64,000 nucleotides of DNA from Roseicyclus mahoneyensis (GCF_003148775.1 NZ_QGGW01000002.1:186001-250000); one strand, 5' to 3'; positions 1 to 11,374 are shown, counted from the first letter of the stretch. Notes: generated by a model from the letters alone, not told the origin. Numbers and translations: made by a program.

Positions 1-1770
1 GAAGACGACCGCCAGCTCGTCCTTGTTGTCATAGGGCAGCAGCTTGACGGTGACGTGTTGCGTGTAAAGCGCGGCGAGTGACCCGAAGGACAGCACCGTG
101 ACCACGATCAGGAACAGGCCCGAGCGGGCTTTCGTCTTGAGGATCGGCCGCGCGACGGCGGTGTAGATGCGCCCCAGAAATCCGCCATGCGCGCCGTGAT
201 CACCATGGATCGGCGCGTTTCCCGAGATTTTCAGCATCAGCCAGGGCGTGACCATGACGGCGATGAAAAAGGACAGGATCATCGCGGCCGAGGCCACGGC
301 AGGGATCGGGCTCATGTAGGGGCCCATCAGGCCCGACACGAACAGCATCGGCAACAGGGCTGCCACCACGGTAAGCGTGGCGACGATGGTGGGGTTGCCC
401 ACTTCGGCCACGCCGTCGATGGCGGCCTGAAGCTTGCTGCGCCCGTCCTTCATCGCCCAGTGCCGCGCGATGTTCTCGATCACCACGATGGCGTCGTCCA
501 CAAGGATCCCGATGGAAAAGATCAGCGCGAACAGCGACACCCGGTTCAGCGTGTAGCCCATGGCCCATGCCGCAAACAGCGTCAGCAAGATCGTGACCGG
601 GATCACGATGGCGACCACGATCGCCTCGCGCCAACCGATGGTGACCAGCGTCAGCGCCACGATGGACAGCGTGGCAAGGAACAGCTTGACCAGCAGCTTG
701 TCGGCCTTGTGCTGCGCCGTGTCGCCGTAATCACGGGTGATGTCGACGGTCACGCTGTCGGGGATCAGGCTGCCCTGCAGCGCCGCGACGCGGGTCAGGA
801 TCTCTTCGGCCACGGTCACGGCATTGGCGCCACCGCGCTTGGCGATCGCGAGCGTCACCGCCGGGCGGCGGTCAAGACTGCCATCCGCGGCGCGCGTCAC
901 CTGCGTGACGACGTGATCGGCCATATCCTCGACGAAGGTGATGTCGGCGACATCGGCGACATAGACGGGGCGCTCATCGCGGGTGGTCAGCAGCAGGCCA
1001 CCGATTTCGGCTGGCGAGACAAGGCTTTGCCCTGCCAGCAACGCCACCTCCTGCCCGCCCTCGAACAACGTGCCGGCGTTCATCATCGTATTGGCGCCCG
1101 CGACCTTTTGGGCCAGTTGCTGGAGCGTGACACCATGCAGCGCAAGCCGTTCGGGGTCGGGGGTGACACGGATCGCCTCGGACGCCTCGCCGACGATATA
1201 GGTCAGGCCCACATCCTCGATCCGCTGGATCTGGCCCCGCAACTCGCGCGCGATATCGGAAAGCGCGTTTGCGCCAACTTCGGAACCGTCAGTGGCAGTC
1301 AGCGTCAGGGTGACGATGGCCACATCGTCGATCCCGCGCCCGATGATCAGCGGTTCGGGAATGCCTATGGGTATGCGGTCCATGTTGGCGCGGATGCGTT
1401 CATGCACCCGCAAGATGGCGGCATCCGAAGAGGTTCCGACATCAAAGCGCGCGGTCAGCATGGTCTGGTAGTCGCGCGTCTGGGAATAGACATGTTCCAC
1501 GTCGGCGATGGCGCGCAAGATGCCCTCAAGCGGCTCGGTGACAAGGTTGACCACGTCATCGGCCACCAGCCCCGGCGCTGCCACGAGAATGTTGACCATG
1601 GGAACCGAGATCTGCGGTTCCTCCTCGCGCGGGACGGACAGCAGCGCAATGACGCCCATCGCCAAAGCCGCCAGCATCAGAAGCGGCGTCAAGGGCGAGC
1701 GGATGAACCCCTTGGTCAGGTTGCCCGCAAGGCCAAGGCTGACGGGTTGCCCCGGTGTCGGCGCGCTCAT
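1..1770 (-). CDS. RND-family efflux permease, 3' end cut by window start
   Basis: Inner-membrane proton-driven pump subunit of an RND (AcrB/HAE) tripartite exporter; substrate unknown. The minus-strand reading starts MSAPTPGQPVSLGLAG and is open to the window edge (about 590 residues, roughly the N-terminal 55-60% of a usual RND permease). Seen: a first membrane segment after the ligand LTKGFIRSPLTPLLML, a long periplasmic domain, then membrane helices including GILVDDAIVVIENI, the RND TM4-type motif with paired aspartates. The start ATG overlaps the stop of the upstream adaptor gene by 4 bp (ATGA), so the two are translationally coupled. The remaining C-terminal half lies outside the window. 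Family assignment is firm; drug versus metal or solvent specificity cannot be told. Confidence 0.93.
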   Translation of the reverse strand, partial: MSAPTPGQPVSLGLAGNLTKGFIRSPLTPLLMLAALAMGVIALLSVPREEEPQISVPMVNILVAAPGLVADDVVNLVTEPLEGILRAIADVEHVYSQTRDYQTMLTARFDVGTSSDAAILRVHERIRANMDRIPIGIPEPLIIGRGIDDVAIVTLTLTATDGSEVGANALSDIARELRGQIQRIEDVGLTYIVGEASEAIRVTPDPERLALHGVTLQQLAQKVAGANTMMNAGTLFEGGQEVALLAGQSLVSPAEIGGLLLTTRDERPVYVADVADITFVEDMADHVVTQVTRAADGSLDRRPAVTLAIAKRGGANAVTVAEEILTRVAALQGSLIPDSVTVDITRDYGDTAQHKADKLLVKLFLATLSIVALTLVTIGWREAIVVAIVIPVTILLTLFAAWAMGYTLNRVSLFALIFSIGILVDDAIVVIENIARHWAMKDGRSKLQAAIDGVAEVGNPTIVATLTVVAALLPMLFVSGLMGPYMSPIPAVASAAMILSFFIAVMVTPWLMLKISGNAPIHGDHGAHGGFLGRIYTAVARPILKTKARSGLFLIVVTVLSFGSLAALYTQHVTVKLLPYDNKDELAVVF

Positions 1771-2762
1771 GGCACGATGACCATGGCACCGGCAGACACA
1801 CCGGCAAGGATCTCGACCATGAAGTGACCGTCAATATCATGACGCTCGCCGATCCGAACGACGACCTCACGCGGGTCGGTGTCCCCCACACGGATGTAGT
1901 CGAGGCCGAAGCGCTGTGTCAGCGCCGCCTCCGGCACAAGGATCGCGTCGCGGGTGCCAATCGGCAGGCGCACCAGCACACGGGCGTTGACGAAACGGGC
2001 GTCCAGCCCTTCGACCTCCACGTCAGCCAGAACGCGGCCGTTCTCGATCTGCGGATAGATGCGGGCAAGCCGACCGGTCGCGGCGCCCGCGCCGGTGTCG
2101 ATCTCGATCGGATCGCCTTCGGTCAGCAATGGCGCGTGGCGTTCGGGCACGGCAAGCCGCAAGAAGATACCGCCGCCGCCGATGGTCGCCACCGGCTCTC
2201 CGGGCATCAGCACGGCACCGGCGGCAACGGGAACGGTCAGCACGCGGCCCGCGATGGGGGCCAGCACCTCGCCTTCGGCGAGCTGCTGGGTGATCACGCG
2301 CCCTTCGGACTGGAGGGCGACGATCTGGTTTTGCAACACCTCGACCTGTGTGCGCAGCGCGTCGATCCGCTGGACCGTGGTCACGCCGCGCGCCAGCAAT
2401 TCCTCGCCCCGGGTCAGTTCGGATTGCGCGTTGTCCAGTTGCGACTGCAGCGCCTCAAGCTGGGCGGCATTGGCGGCAAGCCGGAATTCAAGCGACAGAT
2501 CGACAACGCGGCCCAAGACCTGACCGGCCTCGACCTCTTGCCCCTCGATGATGTCGAGCATCTCAAGCGTGCCGCCAAGGCGCGCGCGGGCGGGCACTTC
2601 GCGGCGGGGCTGGACCACCCCATAGACCGATTTCCAGTCGGTGACCTGTTGCATGACGACCGGATGGGGCGTGTCGGCCATGGCCGAGCACAGAGACAGG
2701 CCAAGGGCCAGTGCCCCCAAAAGACCGCGAACGGGCCACCGCCTTATTTCTGCGGATGTCAT
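1767..2762 (-). CDS. RND efflux periplasmic adaptor (HlyD/MFP family)
   Basis: Periplasmic adaptor (membrane fusion) subunit, 331 residues, that would link the RND permease encoded immediately downstream to an outer-membrane channel. Seen: an N-terminal signal peptide (about residues 12-29), a split lipoyl/barrel-sandwich region (GTLEMLDIIEGQEVEAGQVL near residue 64 and GEVLAPIAGRVLTVPVAAGA near 165), a coiled-coil hairpin between them (about 95-160), and a C-terminal beta-barrel. A purine-rich AAGGAG precedes the ATG. No outer-membrane channel gene is visible next to it, so it may use a shared TolC-like protein. Transcription probably starts from the promoter at 2795-2824. Confidence 0.92.
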   Translation of the reverse strand: MTSAEIRRWPVRGLLGALALGLSLCSAMADTPHPVVMQQVTDWKSVYGVVQPRREVPARARLGGTLEMLDIIEGQEVEAGQVLGRVVDLSLEFRLAANAAQLEALQSQLDNAQSELTRGEELLARGVTTVQRIDALRTQVEVLQNQIVALQSEGRVITQQLAEGEVLAPIAGRVLTVPVAAGAVLMPGEPVATIGGGGIFLRLAVPERHAPLLTEGDPIEIDTGAGAATGRLARIYPQIENGRVLADVEVEGLDARFVNARVLVRLPIGTRDAILVPEAALTQRFGLDYIRVGDTDPREVVVRIGERHDIDGHFMVEILAGVSAGAMVIVP

Positions 2763-2794
2763 GGGCGTCAGGCTCCTTAGAGTGCGTCGGCTTG

Positions 2795-2824
2795 TGATTT
2801 AAGACTGTTGACTTTGTAAATCAA
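2795..2824 (-). promoter_or_regulatory. Putative promoter and overlapping operator of the RND operon
   Basis: On the minus strand TTGATT (2819-2824) and TAAATC (2796-2801) are separated by exactly 17 bp, a good sigma-70 promoter for the adaptor-permease operon. The element also holds inverted repeats: TGATTTA (2795-2801) with TAAATCA (2817-2823), and a 17-bp imperfect palindrome at 2808-2824 with arms TTGA.TT/AA.TCAA. Such symmetry over a promoter is typical of repressor binding, for example by TetR-type proteins that control efflux pumps. No regulator gene is adjacent. Inferred from sequence only. Confidence 0.5.
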
Positions 2825-3281
2825 TGGATATCGGCCGACGGATGGCGTTATGCCGGCCTTTCGGCAACAGCTTTCGCGAAAACGATTTCTTGTCTCTCAA
2901 AGATATGCGGCGGGGGACTTGCTGCACGGGTCCGCGTCGGGACGGTTCGATCCGACCGTCCCGCGGGGTCTTGGGCATGTTGCGCATCGTCGCAGTCCCC
3001 CAAGACAGCGGTCATTGCAAAGGCGCTTTCGACCTGTCGGCAGGGCAATGGTCAGGCGGGTCGGGCACATGGTGAAGGCGCCTTATGCAGGGCTGATCGA
3101 TGCCCCCGACAGTTTGTGGCTGCACCTGTGGTCGGCAGACGCGCCTTACAGCTGCCCAACCTGACGCAAGTGGCACTGGTGGATAATTTCGGGCCGATCT
3201 GTGTGATGCTCAATCAGACCGGGCATGGACGTCGCCTTGGCGCCATCGGCGGCCAGCCGTAGACTGCGCGGCCGTGCCTTG
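2825..3281. other. Intergenic region without a recognisable gene
   Basis: About 450 bp between the efflux-operon promoter and the 3' end of the helicase gene. Several short open frames exist on both strands (up to about 100 codons), but none has a convincing ribosome site, recognisable motif, or amino-acid composition unlike random GC-rich frames. It could hold a decayed gene. I see no tRNA, transposase motif or clear terminator here. Confidence 0.4.
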
Positions 3282-5495
3282 TCAGCCCTTGCGACGCGGA
3301 GGCGCACCGCCACCCTTGCGCGGCGGCTTGCCGGAGCCACCCGGGCTGCGCGGCTTGCCGCCGGGTCCACCGGGTTTTCCCGGACCGGACGGGCGCGGTT
3401 TCGCACCCGGGCGTTCCATCCGCTTGGAAGTGTCGGAGGCCCCGGCACGCGGGCCGGCCTCGGGGGGTTTGGGCGTGTGGTCATGCTTGGGCTTGACCCA
3501 TTCCTTCTTTCCCTCGGGACCGCGCGGCTTGCGCGGGCCGTCCTTGGGCCCGCCGCGGGCGTCATCGCGCGGGCCGGCCTTGGCGTAGGGCTTGCCACCG
3601 GTACGGGCCGGTGCCGCGCCCGCTTCTCGCGGCTTGTAGGGTTTGGACGGTTTGTAGTCGGGCTTGCGCGCGGGGGCGGGCGCGTCCTCTGAACGGGGGG
3701 GCGCGACGGGGCGGGGGACCACGACATCGGGGCGGGGCGGACGCGGAGCCTCGTCGCGGGGTTTCGGCGTATAGGGCTTGGCCGCATCGGGCTTGCGCGG
3801 GCGCGCTACGGCGTCATCGGGCCGGGGCGGGCGCGGGGCGCGATCGGGGCGATCGGGGCGCGGCGGCCGATCCAAGCGCGGCGGCCGCTCGGCATAAGGC
3901 GTGCGCGGCTGGGGGGCAATGTCGGGCGTGCCGTCCATCTGACGCGCGGTCACGTCATCCTCCAACACACCACCCGGGCCGATCTGCGCCAAAAACCCCG
4001 GCACGGCGGCTTCGGCCAGTTCGACCAGCGTTGTGTCGGCCTGAACCCGGATCTTGCCGATTTGCGCCTTGTCGAGGTTCCCGGCCCGGCACAAGAGCGG
4101 CAAAAGCCAGCGCGCCTCGGCCCGCTTGCCTTGGCCAACCGACAATTCGAACCAGACCGAGGGGCCAAAGGTCGCACGCTCGGCCCGGGGGGCGGATGTG
4201 CCCGGCGCGTTCAGTTCCTCGGGCGCCGACAGGCCGGCACGGTATAGCCGCAGGCAAGCGGTGGCGATCTGTTCGGGTGTATGCGTGGCCATGAGCTTGG
4301 CGGAAAACTCCGCCTCGCCCTCGTTCGCCGGTTTCGTCCAGATCTCATCGGACAACAGCCGCGCCTCGTCGAGCGCGAGCACCTCGTCAGCGGTGGGGGC
4401 AAAGACCCACTCCGCCTCGATCTTGGACCATTTCAGCAGGCGCTGCGCCTTGCCGGTCATCTTGTCGGGCACGATCATCGCCGAAATGCCCTTGCGCCCC
4501 GCGCGGCCCGTCCGGCCCGAGCGGTGCAGCAGGGCCTCGGTGTTGGTGGGCAGATCGGCGTGGATCACCAGATCGAGCTTGGGCAGGTCGATGCCGCGCG
4601 CGGCCACATCGGTCGCCACGCAGACCCGCGCGCGCCCGTCGCGCATGGCTTGCAGGGCATGGGTGCGTTCATCCTGGCTCAATTCGCCCGACAGGGTCAC
4701 GACCGGCAGGCTGCGGTTGGCCAGACGTGCCGCCAGCCGTGCGACCGTCGCGCGGGTATTGGCAAAGACTATGGCGGTCGGCGCATCGTGATAGCGCAGC
4801 AGATTGATGATCGCATGTTCCACATCGGCGGCGGAGACCTGCACCACCTGGTATGCAATATCGGCATGCTGCGCGCCGCGCGTCACGGTCGTCACGCGCA
4901 CGGCGTCTCGCTGGAATTGCTTGGCCAGTTCCGCGATGGCGGGCGGCACCGTGGCCGAGAACATCAGCGTGCGGCGATCGGCGGGCGCCTCGCCCAGCAT
5001 GAATTCCAGATCCTCGCGGAACCCGAGGTCAAGCATCTCGTCGGCCTCGTCCAGAACGATGGCGCGGATGTCGGTCAGGTCGAGCGCGCGGCGCGTGATG
5101 TGGTCGCGCAACCGGCCCGGCGTGCCGACGACGATATGCGCGCCCCGGTCCAGCGCGCGGCGTTCCTCGCGCGCGTCCATGCCGCCGATGCACGACACCA
5201 CCCGCGCGCCCGCCTTGGCGTAAAGCCATTCCAGTTCGCGCTGCACCTGCAGCGCCAGTTCGCGAGTCGGTGCGATCACCAGCGCCAAGGGCGCGGCGGG
5301 CGGGCTCATGCGCTCGGCCCCGCCCAACAGCGTCTGCGCGATGGCGAGACCAAAGCCCACGGTCTTGCCCGACCCGGTCTGTGCGGAGACCAGCAGATCG
5401 GCCTCGGCCAGCTCTGGCGCGGTGACAGCCTGCTGCACATCGGTCAGCGCGTCATAGCCACGTTCGGCAAGGGCTTCGGCAAGGGTCGGGATCAT
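3282..5495 (-). CDS. DEAD-box ATP-dependent RNA helicase with long basic low-complexity tail
   Basis: ATP-dependent RNA helicase, 737 residues, likely acting in ribosome assembly or RNA decay. Seen in order: motif I AQTGSGKT (38-45), PTRELA (76-81), TPGRL (125-129), DEAD (149-152), SAT (180-182), and motif VI HRSGRTGRAGRKG in the second RecA domain. After it comes a globular region (about 430-520) resembling a DbpA/CsdA-type RNA-binding domain, with GNLDKAQIGKIRV. Then about 200 residues of Pro/Arg/Lys/Gly-rich repeats (RPPRPDRP, KPYKP-like) run to the C-terminus. Usual bacterial DEAD-box proteins are 400-650 residues, so the tail is long. It is monocistronic as far as visible. Family certain; the specific orthologue (CsdA/DeaD-like) is only probable. 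Confidence 0.93.
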   Translation of the reverse strand: MIPTLAEALAERGYDALTDVQQAVTAPELAEADLLVSAQTGSGKTVGFGLAIAQTLLGGAERMSPPAAPLALVIAPTRELALQVQRELEWLYAKAGARVVSCIGGMDAREERRALDRGAHIVVGTPGRLRDHITRRALDLTDIRAIVLDEADEMLDLGFREDLEFMLGEAPADRRTLMFSATVPPAIAELAKQFQRDAVRVTTVTRGAQHADIAYQVVQVSAADVEHAIINLLRYHDAPTAIVFANTRATVARLAARLANRSLPVVTLSGELSQDERTHALQAMRDGRARVCVATDVAARGIDLPKLDLVIHADLPTNTEALLHRSGRTGRAGRKGISAMIVPDKMTGKAQRLLKWSKIEAEWVFAPTADEVLALDEARLLSDEIWTKPANEGEAEFSAKLMATHTPEQIATACLRLYRAGLSAPEELNAPGTSAPRAERATFGPSVWFELSVGQGKRAEARWLLPLLCRAGNLDKAQIGKIRVQADTTLVELAEAAVPGFLAQIGPGGVLEDDVTARQMDGTPDIAPQPRTPYAERPPRLDRPPRPDRPDRAPRPPRPDDAVARPRKPDAAKPYTPKPRDEAPRPPRPDVVVPRPVAPPRSEDAPAPARKPDYKPSKPYKPREAGAAPARTGGKPYAKAGPRDDARGGPKDGPRKPRGPEGKKEWVKPKHDHTPKPPEAGPRAGASDTSKRMERPGAKPRPSGPGKPGGPGGKPRSPGGSGKPPRKGGGAPPRRKG

Positions 5496-5600
5496 GGCGG
5501 CGGTATCCGTGCGGTCAGGCGCCGGCGGGGCGCATCAAAGTCTGCGCTGCTAGGGTATCGCACGGCCGGAGTCCAGCAGATGCGGCGCAATGCGCACAGA

Positions 5601-7679
<2,079 letters not shown>

Positions 7680-7707
7680 TCACGCGCTACGCGGCGTCAC
7701 CGGCGGA

Positions 7708-8082
7708 TCAGCGCGACCCGGTTGCCGCAGCCTGACGGCGAAAGGCGTGCTTGAGCAACTCCAACTCGTCGCGCAAAAGCGCGACCTCGGCGCGGATGTC
7801 CTCGTCCAGCGGGTCCCCCGCCATCAGGGTGATCCGGTCAAGCGCCGACCCCGACAGCGTCGAGCGAAGCGTGATGACCTGCACCCCCTCGCCGATCACC
7901 GAGGGCGGAAGGTCCAACGCGATCCGAAAGCGCGACGGCGCGGCATCCTCTGGCGTGATTTTCGCCACGGCGATCACCTGACCCTGATGCAGGGCCTCGA
8001 TACCGACGTCGGGCGGGCCTGAATACAGGCCCTCGTAGCGGCCTCCGTGCAACCGCACCCGGGTCAATGCTTCATCTTGCAT
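7708..8082 (-). CDS. Unknown protein downstream of DUF6478-like gene
   Basis: 124-residue protein of unknown function. The start at 8082 (MQDEALTRVRLHGG) is preceded by GAGGAA at good spacing; the frame stays open upstream but runs into the neighbouring gene. It looks like a beta-rich domain (GLYSGPPDVGIEALHQG, RFRIALDLPPSVIGEGVQV) followed by a helical tail (EDIRAEVALLRDELELLKHA) that could form a coiled coil. It lies 14 bp after the DUF6478-like gene and is the last gene of the ilvD-led run, so it probably works with that protein. No catalytic motif seen. Confidence 0.75.
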   Translation of the reverse strand: MQDEALTRVRLHGGRYEGLYSGPPDVGIEALHQGQVIAVAKITPEDAAPSRFRIALDLPPSVIGEGVQVITLRSTLSGSALDRITLMAGDPLDEDIRAEVALLRDELELLKHAFRRQAAATGSR

Positions 8083-8096
8083 GGCGTGTTCCTCGC

Positions 8097-8882
8097 TCAG
8101 ATATCCGCCCGCGGCGCGCGCAGGACGACCATGTCCCAGATTGCGAGCCGGTTCATTTCCGGCCCCTCGAAGATCAGGTCGAGCCATGCCTTTTCAAGGC
8201 GCTTTTCGTTGATCTTGCTATAGGCGAGGTCGAACTCAGCCCGGCCAATCCCATCGCGGAACTCGAACTGGCGGACGATCTGTTCAAGGTTGGGGCCATG
8301 CTGCACGTTCAGCCTTGCATAAACCTCGACCGGCTGTTCGCGCGCGATGCGCAGATGGACGGCGATGAAATGGTTGAGCGTAAGCCCCCGCAATGCCGCC
8401 TCGGGCAGATCTTGCACCAGCGACAGGAAGGACCCGTCGAAGCGGTAGACCTCGAACACCAGACCAAAGGCCGGACCGCGGATGCTATCGGGCACCGGGT
8501 CCTGCCTCAGGCTCAGCTCTGCCTCGGTGGCGTCGTGAAACAAGGTCAGACCGCCGCCGATATCATGGGGCGAACCGGGTCGCACATGACCCCGCGGCTT
8601 GATCTTCTGCCGCCACGGCGTGGCACGCTCGGCCCAGTCGCACTGGTCTGGCCGGTCGATGCCGTCCTCGCCCTGCGCCCGGATCAGCAACTCGGTCTCG
8701 GCGGTGGCGGCCAGCGCATCGATCCGGTCGCGCGCGGCCCGCATCTGCCCGTGCATCGCCTTGAGGTCGCGCGCGGCCAGCGTTCCGGGCGACTGCATCG
8801 CGCGGGTCCAGCGCCTGAGCGTCTGCGTCAAGCCGAACCTATCCAGAAAACTGGCGCGCTCGTTACCCATGTTCAATCCCAT
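8097..8882 (-). CDS. DUF6478-like conserved protein
   Basis: 261-residue soluble protein resembling a conserved Rhodobacterales family that I recall as DUF6478; function unknown. Seen: an N-terminal helical part (LTQTLRRWTRAMQ, KAMHGQMRAARDRIDALAAT), then a beta-rich part with PWRQKIKPRGHVRPGSPHDI, FEVYRFDGSFLSLVQDLP and a C-terminal ending MVVLRAPRADI. No signal peptide or membrane helix. It sits between a lipoprotein gene (19 bp upstream) and a 124-residue unknown (14 bp downstream), all on one strand. An internal ATG at 8870 (MGNERAS) is an alternative start. The family name is from memory and should be treated as tentative. Confidence 0.75.
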   Translation of the reverse strand: MGLNMGNERASFLDRFGLTQTLRRWTRAMQSPGTLAARDLKAMHGQMRAARDRIDALAATAETELLIRAQGEDGIDRPDQCDWAERATPWRQKIKPRGHVRPGSPHDIGGGLTLFHDATEAELSLRQDPVPDSIRGPAFGLVFEVYRFDGSFLSLVQDLPEAALRGLTLNHFIAVHLRIAREQPVEVYARLNVQHGPNLEQIVRQFEFRDGIGRAEFDLAYSKINEKRLEKAWLDLIFEGPEMNRLAIWDMVVLRAPRADI

Positions 8883-8901
8883 TCACGACCCAACACCCTG
8901 C

Positions 8902-9660
8902 CTAACCCAAGATGCGCCGAAACAGCCCCACATTAAAGAGCCTGCGACCACCGGGAGCCGCCGCCGCTGGCGCAGGTTGGTCGGGGGCCACAGAAACGGC
9001 GGCCGGCGGCTCTGGCCCGGCATTGGCCGCCTGAACCGCGCTGATGAACTCGCGCAGGGTCACAAGACTGTCGTCCCGGCTGAGAGCACGATCCTCGAGC
9101 GCAAGGACGGACAGCGTCGCGATGCGGTTGCCGACATCGAGATAGGCGCGCCAGTAATCCCCTTGCACGCCGTCAATGGCAGCAGCGCTGCTGTCTGAGG
9201 CATGAAGCAAGAATACATCCCCCTCCACGGCGGTATCCAGAACGGTTACCGTCGAGGCATCGCCCGTGCGGCTGATCAGGCGAAGCCCATCTTCGGACCG
9301 GAAGAATGTGTCGAGGTCGGCCATGCTGTCCGCCAGCCGGCCACCGTCGGACGGCTCGGAAACGGCAGCGGTCAGAACCGCCGGGACAGCCGGTTGCGCT
9401 GCACCGCCGGAATTGGCGATGGCGGCACAATTGCCCAAAAGGACAAAGCCTGTGTCATCAGAATTCCGGGTGGCCGTCGGATCGACGCAATAGCCCTCGG
9501 GCCCTGTCACCACGATCAGGTCAGAGGTGACCGCTATTTCCGCAGGCGCCGGTGCCACCGCGCCCAACACGCCACCGCAGCCGGCCAAGGCAAGGCAGAA
9601 GAAAAGACAGGCCGCGACACGCGCGGCCTGTCGCTTGATGTCAAAGATCGGCGTAGACAT
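8902..9660 (-). CDS. Predicted lipoprotein, function unknown
   Basis: 252 residues. Seen: a basic N-region ([11 protein letters not shown]), hydrophobic core and lipobox LAGC, so the mature protein would start at the cysteine near residue 28 and be membrane anchored. The mature part contains two further cysteines ([19 protein letters not shown]), a stretch that could be a disulfide-linked domain, and an Ala/Pro-rich segment before a short basic C-terminus. The start is supported by AAGGAAA upstream. It overlaps the 3' end of ilvD by 20 bp, and its signal-peptide codons coincide with a strong ilvD terminator hairpin. I do not recognise the family. Confidence 0.75.
   Translation of the reverse strand: MSTPIFDIKRQAARVAACLFFCLALAGCGGVLGAVAPAPAEIAVTSDLIVVTGPEGYCVDPTATRNSDDTGFVLLGNCAAIANSGGAAQPAVPAVLTAAVSEPSDGGRLADSMADLDTFFRSEDGLRLISRTGDASTVTVLDTAVEGDVFLLHASDSSAAAIDGVQGDYWRAYLDVGNRIATLSVLALEDRALSRDDSLVTLREFISAVQAANAGPEPPAAVSVAPDQPAPAAAAPGGRRLFNVGLFRRILG
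9597..9632 (-). terminator. Intrinsic terminator of ilvD, inside the lipoprotein signal sequence
   Basis: Reading the minus strand, 8 nt after the ilvD stop, an 11-bp perfect stem (9606-9616 paired with 9622-9632, arms GACAGGCCGCG/CGCGGCCTGTC, 5-nt loop) is followed by TTTTCTTCT. This is a textbook rho-independent terminator. It lies wholly within codons 10-21 of the downstream lipoprotein gene, so it should attenuate expression of the genes beyond ilvD unless the hairpin is disrupted by translating ribosomes. Confidence 0.75.
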
Positions 9661-11374
9661 GCTTTTCCTTGGCGCCGCCGGGATGGGTCACCGCCCCGTC
9701 GACCGCAGGCCCGACCAGCTGCGCGTATTTCCACAAGGCGCCGGTGGCGTAGATCGTCTCGCGCGGGCCTTTCCACGCCTTTCGGCGGGTTTCCAGTTCG
9801 GCATCGGTCAGGGCCACGGACAACTCGCCGGTGATCGCGTCGATGGTGATCATGTCGCCGTCCTGCAGCAGGCCGATGGGACCACCCACCGCCGCCTCGG
9901 GGCCGACATGGCCGACGCAGAAGCCACGGGTCGCGCCCGAGAACCGGCCATCGGTGATCAGCGCCACCTTCTTGCCCATGCCCTGACCCGACAGCGCCGA
10001 TGTGGTCGACAGCATTTCGCGCATGCCGGGGCCACCCTTGGGGCCTTCGTTGCGGATGACGATGACTTCGCCCTCGGCATAGGCGCGGTCCTTGACCGCC
10101 TCGAAGGCGTCTTCCTCGCATTCGAAGACACGCGCGGGGCCGGTAAAGACCTGCTGCTCGGGCGTCATGCCCGCGACCTTCACGATGGCACCCTCGGGGG
10201 CGAGGTTGCCCTTGAGGCCCACAACACCGCCGGTTTCGGTCAGCGGCGTTGCGGCGGGATGGATCACGCGGCCGTCGGCCTCGCGCTCGATCAGGTCAAG
10301 CTCCTCGCCCATGGTGCGGCCCGTGACGGTCATGCAGTCCTCGTGGATCAGGCCGATCTTGCGCAATTCCTTCATCACGACGGGCACGCCGCCCGCCTCG
10401 TACAGGTCCTTGGCGACATATTGGCCGCCCGGTTTCATGTCGACGAAATAGGGCGTTTCCTTGAAGATCTCGCACACGTCGAACAGGTTGAAATCGATCC
10501 CTGCCTCGTGCGCGATGGCGGGAAGGTGCAGGCCCGCATTGGTCGACCCGCCGGTGCAGGCCACGACGCGGGCGGCGTTTTCCAGCGCCTTGCGGGTAAC
10601 GATGTCGCGCGGACGAATGCCCAGTTCCAACAGCTTCATCACCGCCTGTCCGGAGGCGACGCCATATTGGTCGCGGGACTCATAGGGCGCGGGCGCGCCG
10701 GAGGAATTGGGCAGCGCAAGGCCGATGGCTTCCGACACGCAGGCCATGGTGTTGGCGGTGAACTGCCCGCCACAGGCGCCCGCGCTGGGGCAGGCGACGC
10801 GTTCCAGCACCGCCAGCGCCTCGTCGGACAGGTTGCCCGCCTGATGCTGGCCCACCGCCTCGAACACGTCCTGCACCGTCACGTCGCGCCCGTCCAACCG
10901 CCCCGGCAGGATCGATCCGCCATAGATGAAGACCGACGGCACATTGAGCCGCACCATCGCCATCATCATGCCCGGCAGCGACTTGTCGCAGCCCGCCAGC
11001 CCCACCAGCGCGTCATAGCAATGCCCGCGCATGGTCAGTTCCACCGTGTCTGTGATCGCATCGCGCGAGGCGAGGGATGAGCGCATCCCCTCGTGGCCCA
11101 TGGCGATGCCGTCGGTGACCGTGATGGTGGTGAACTCGCGCGGCGTGCCACGGGCTTGCTTGACACCGATCTTGACCGATTGCGCCTGGCGGTTCAGCGC
11201 GATGTTGCAGGGCGCGGCCTCGTTCCAGCAGGTGGCGACGCCGACGAAGGGCTGGTGGATTTCCTCGTCCGTCAGGCCCATGGCGTAAAAATACGACCGG
11301 TGCGGCGCGCGCGAGGCGCCCTCGGTCACATGGCGGCTCGGCAGGTTCGATTTGTCTAGCTTGCCCGTTGACAT
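9641..11374 (-). CDS. ilvD: Dihydroxy-acid dehydratase
   Basis: Iron-sulfur dehydratase of branched-chain amino acid and pantothenate precursor biosynthesis, converting dihydroxy acids to 2-keto acids in the cytoplasm. 577 residues, the normal length. Seen: CWNEAAPCN near residue 49, [13 protein letters not shown] with a cluster cysteine, [16 protein letters not shown], and the C-terminal [20 protein letters not shown]. The start [15 protein letters not shown] follows an AGGGAGGG ribosome site. It heads a minus-strand run with a lipoprotein and two unknowns, but a terminator lies immediately after its stop. A 14-bp palindrome sits in its 5' leader. Confidence 0.97.
   Translation of the reverse strand: MSTGKLDKSNLPSRHVTEGASRAPHRSYFYAMGLTDEEIHQPFVGVATCWNEAAPCNIALNRQAQSVKIGVKQARGTPREFTTITVTDGIAMGHEGMRSSLASRDAITDTVELTMRGHCYDALVGLAGCDKSLPGMMMAMVRLNVPSVFIYGGSILPGRLDGRDVTVQDVFEAVGQHQAGNLSDEALAVLERVACPSAGACGGQFTANTMACVSEAIGLALPNSSGAPAPYESRDQYGVASGQAVMKLLELGIRPRDIVTRKALENAARVVACTGGSTNAGLHLPAIAHEAGIDFNLFDVCEIFKETPYFVDMKPGGQYVAKDLYEAGGVPVVMKELRKIGLIHEDCMTVTGRTMGEELDLIEREADGRVIHPAATPLTETGGVVGLKGNLAPEGAIVKVAGMTPEQQVFTGPARVFECEEDAFEAVKDRAYAEGEVIVIRNEGPKGGPGMREMLSTTSALSGQGMGKKVALITDGRFSGATRGFCVGHVGPEAAVGGPIGLLQDGDMITIDAITGELSVALTDAELETRRKAWKGPRETIYATGALWKYAQLVGPAVDGAVTHPGGAKEKHVYADL

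Noticed and set aside
187-1827. A 546-codon plus-strand frame at the left edge
   Set aside because: The minus strand encodes a clear RND permease with paired aspartates in a membrane helix; the plus frame is low-complexity.
2799-3164. Short open frames between the efflux operon and the helicase
   Set aside because: Checked for transposase, regulator and tRNA signals on both strands; none has a ribosome site or recognisable motif.
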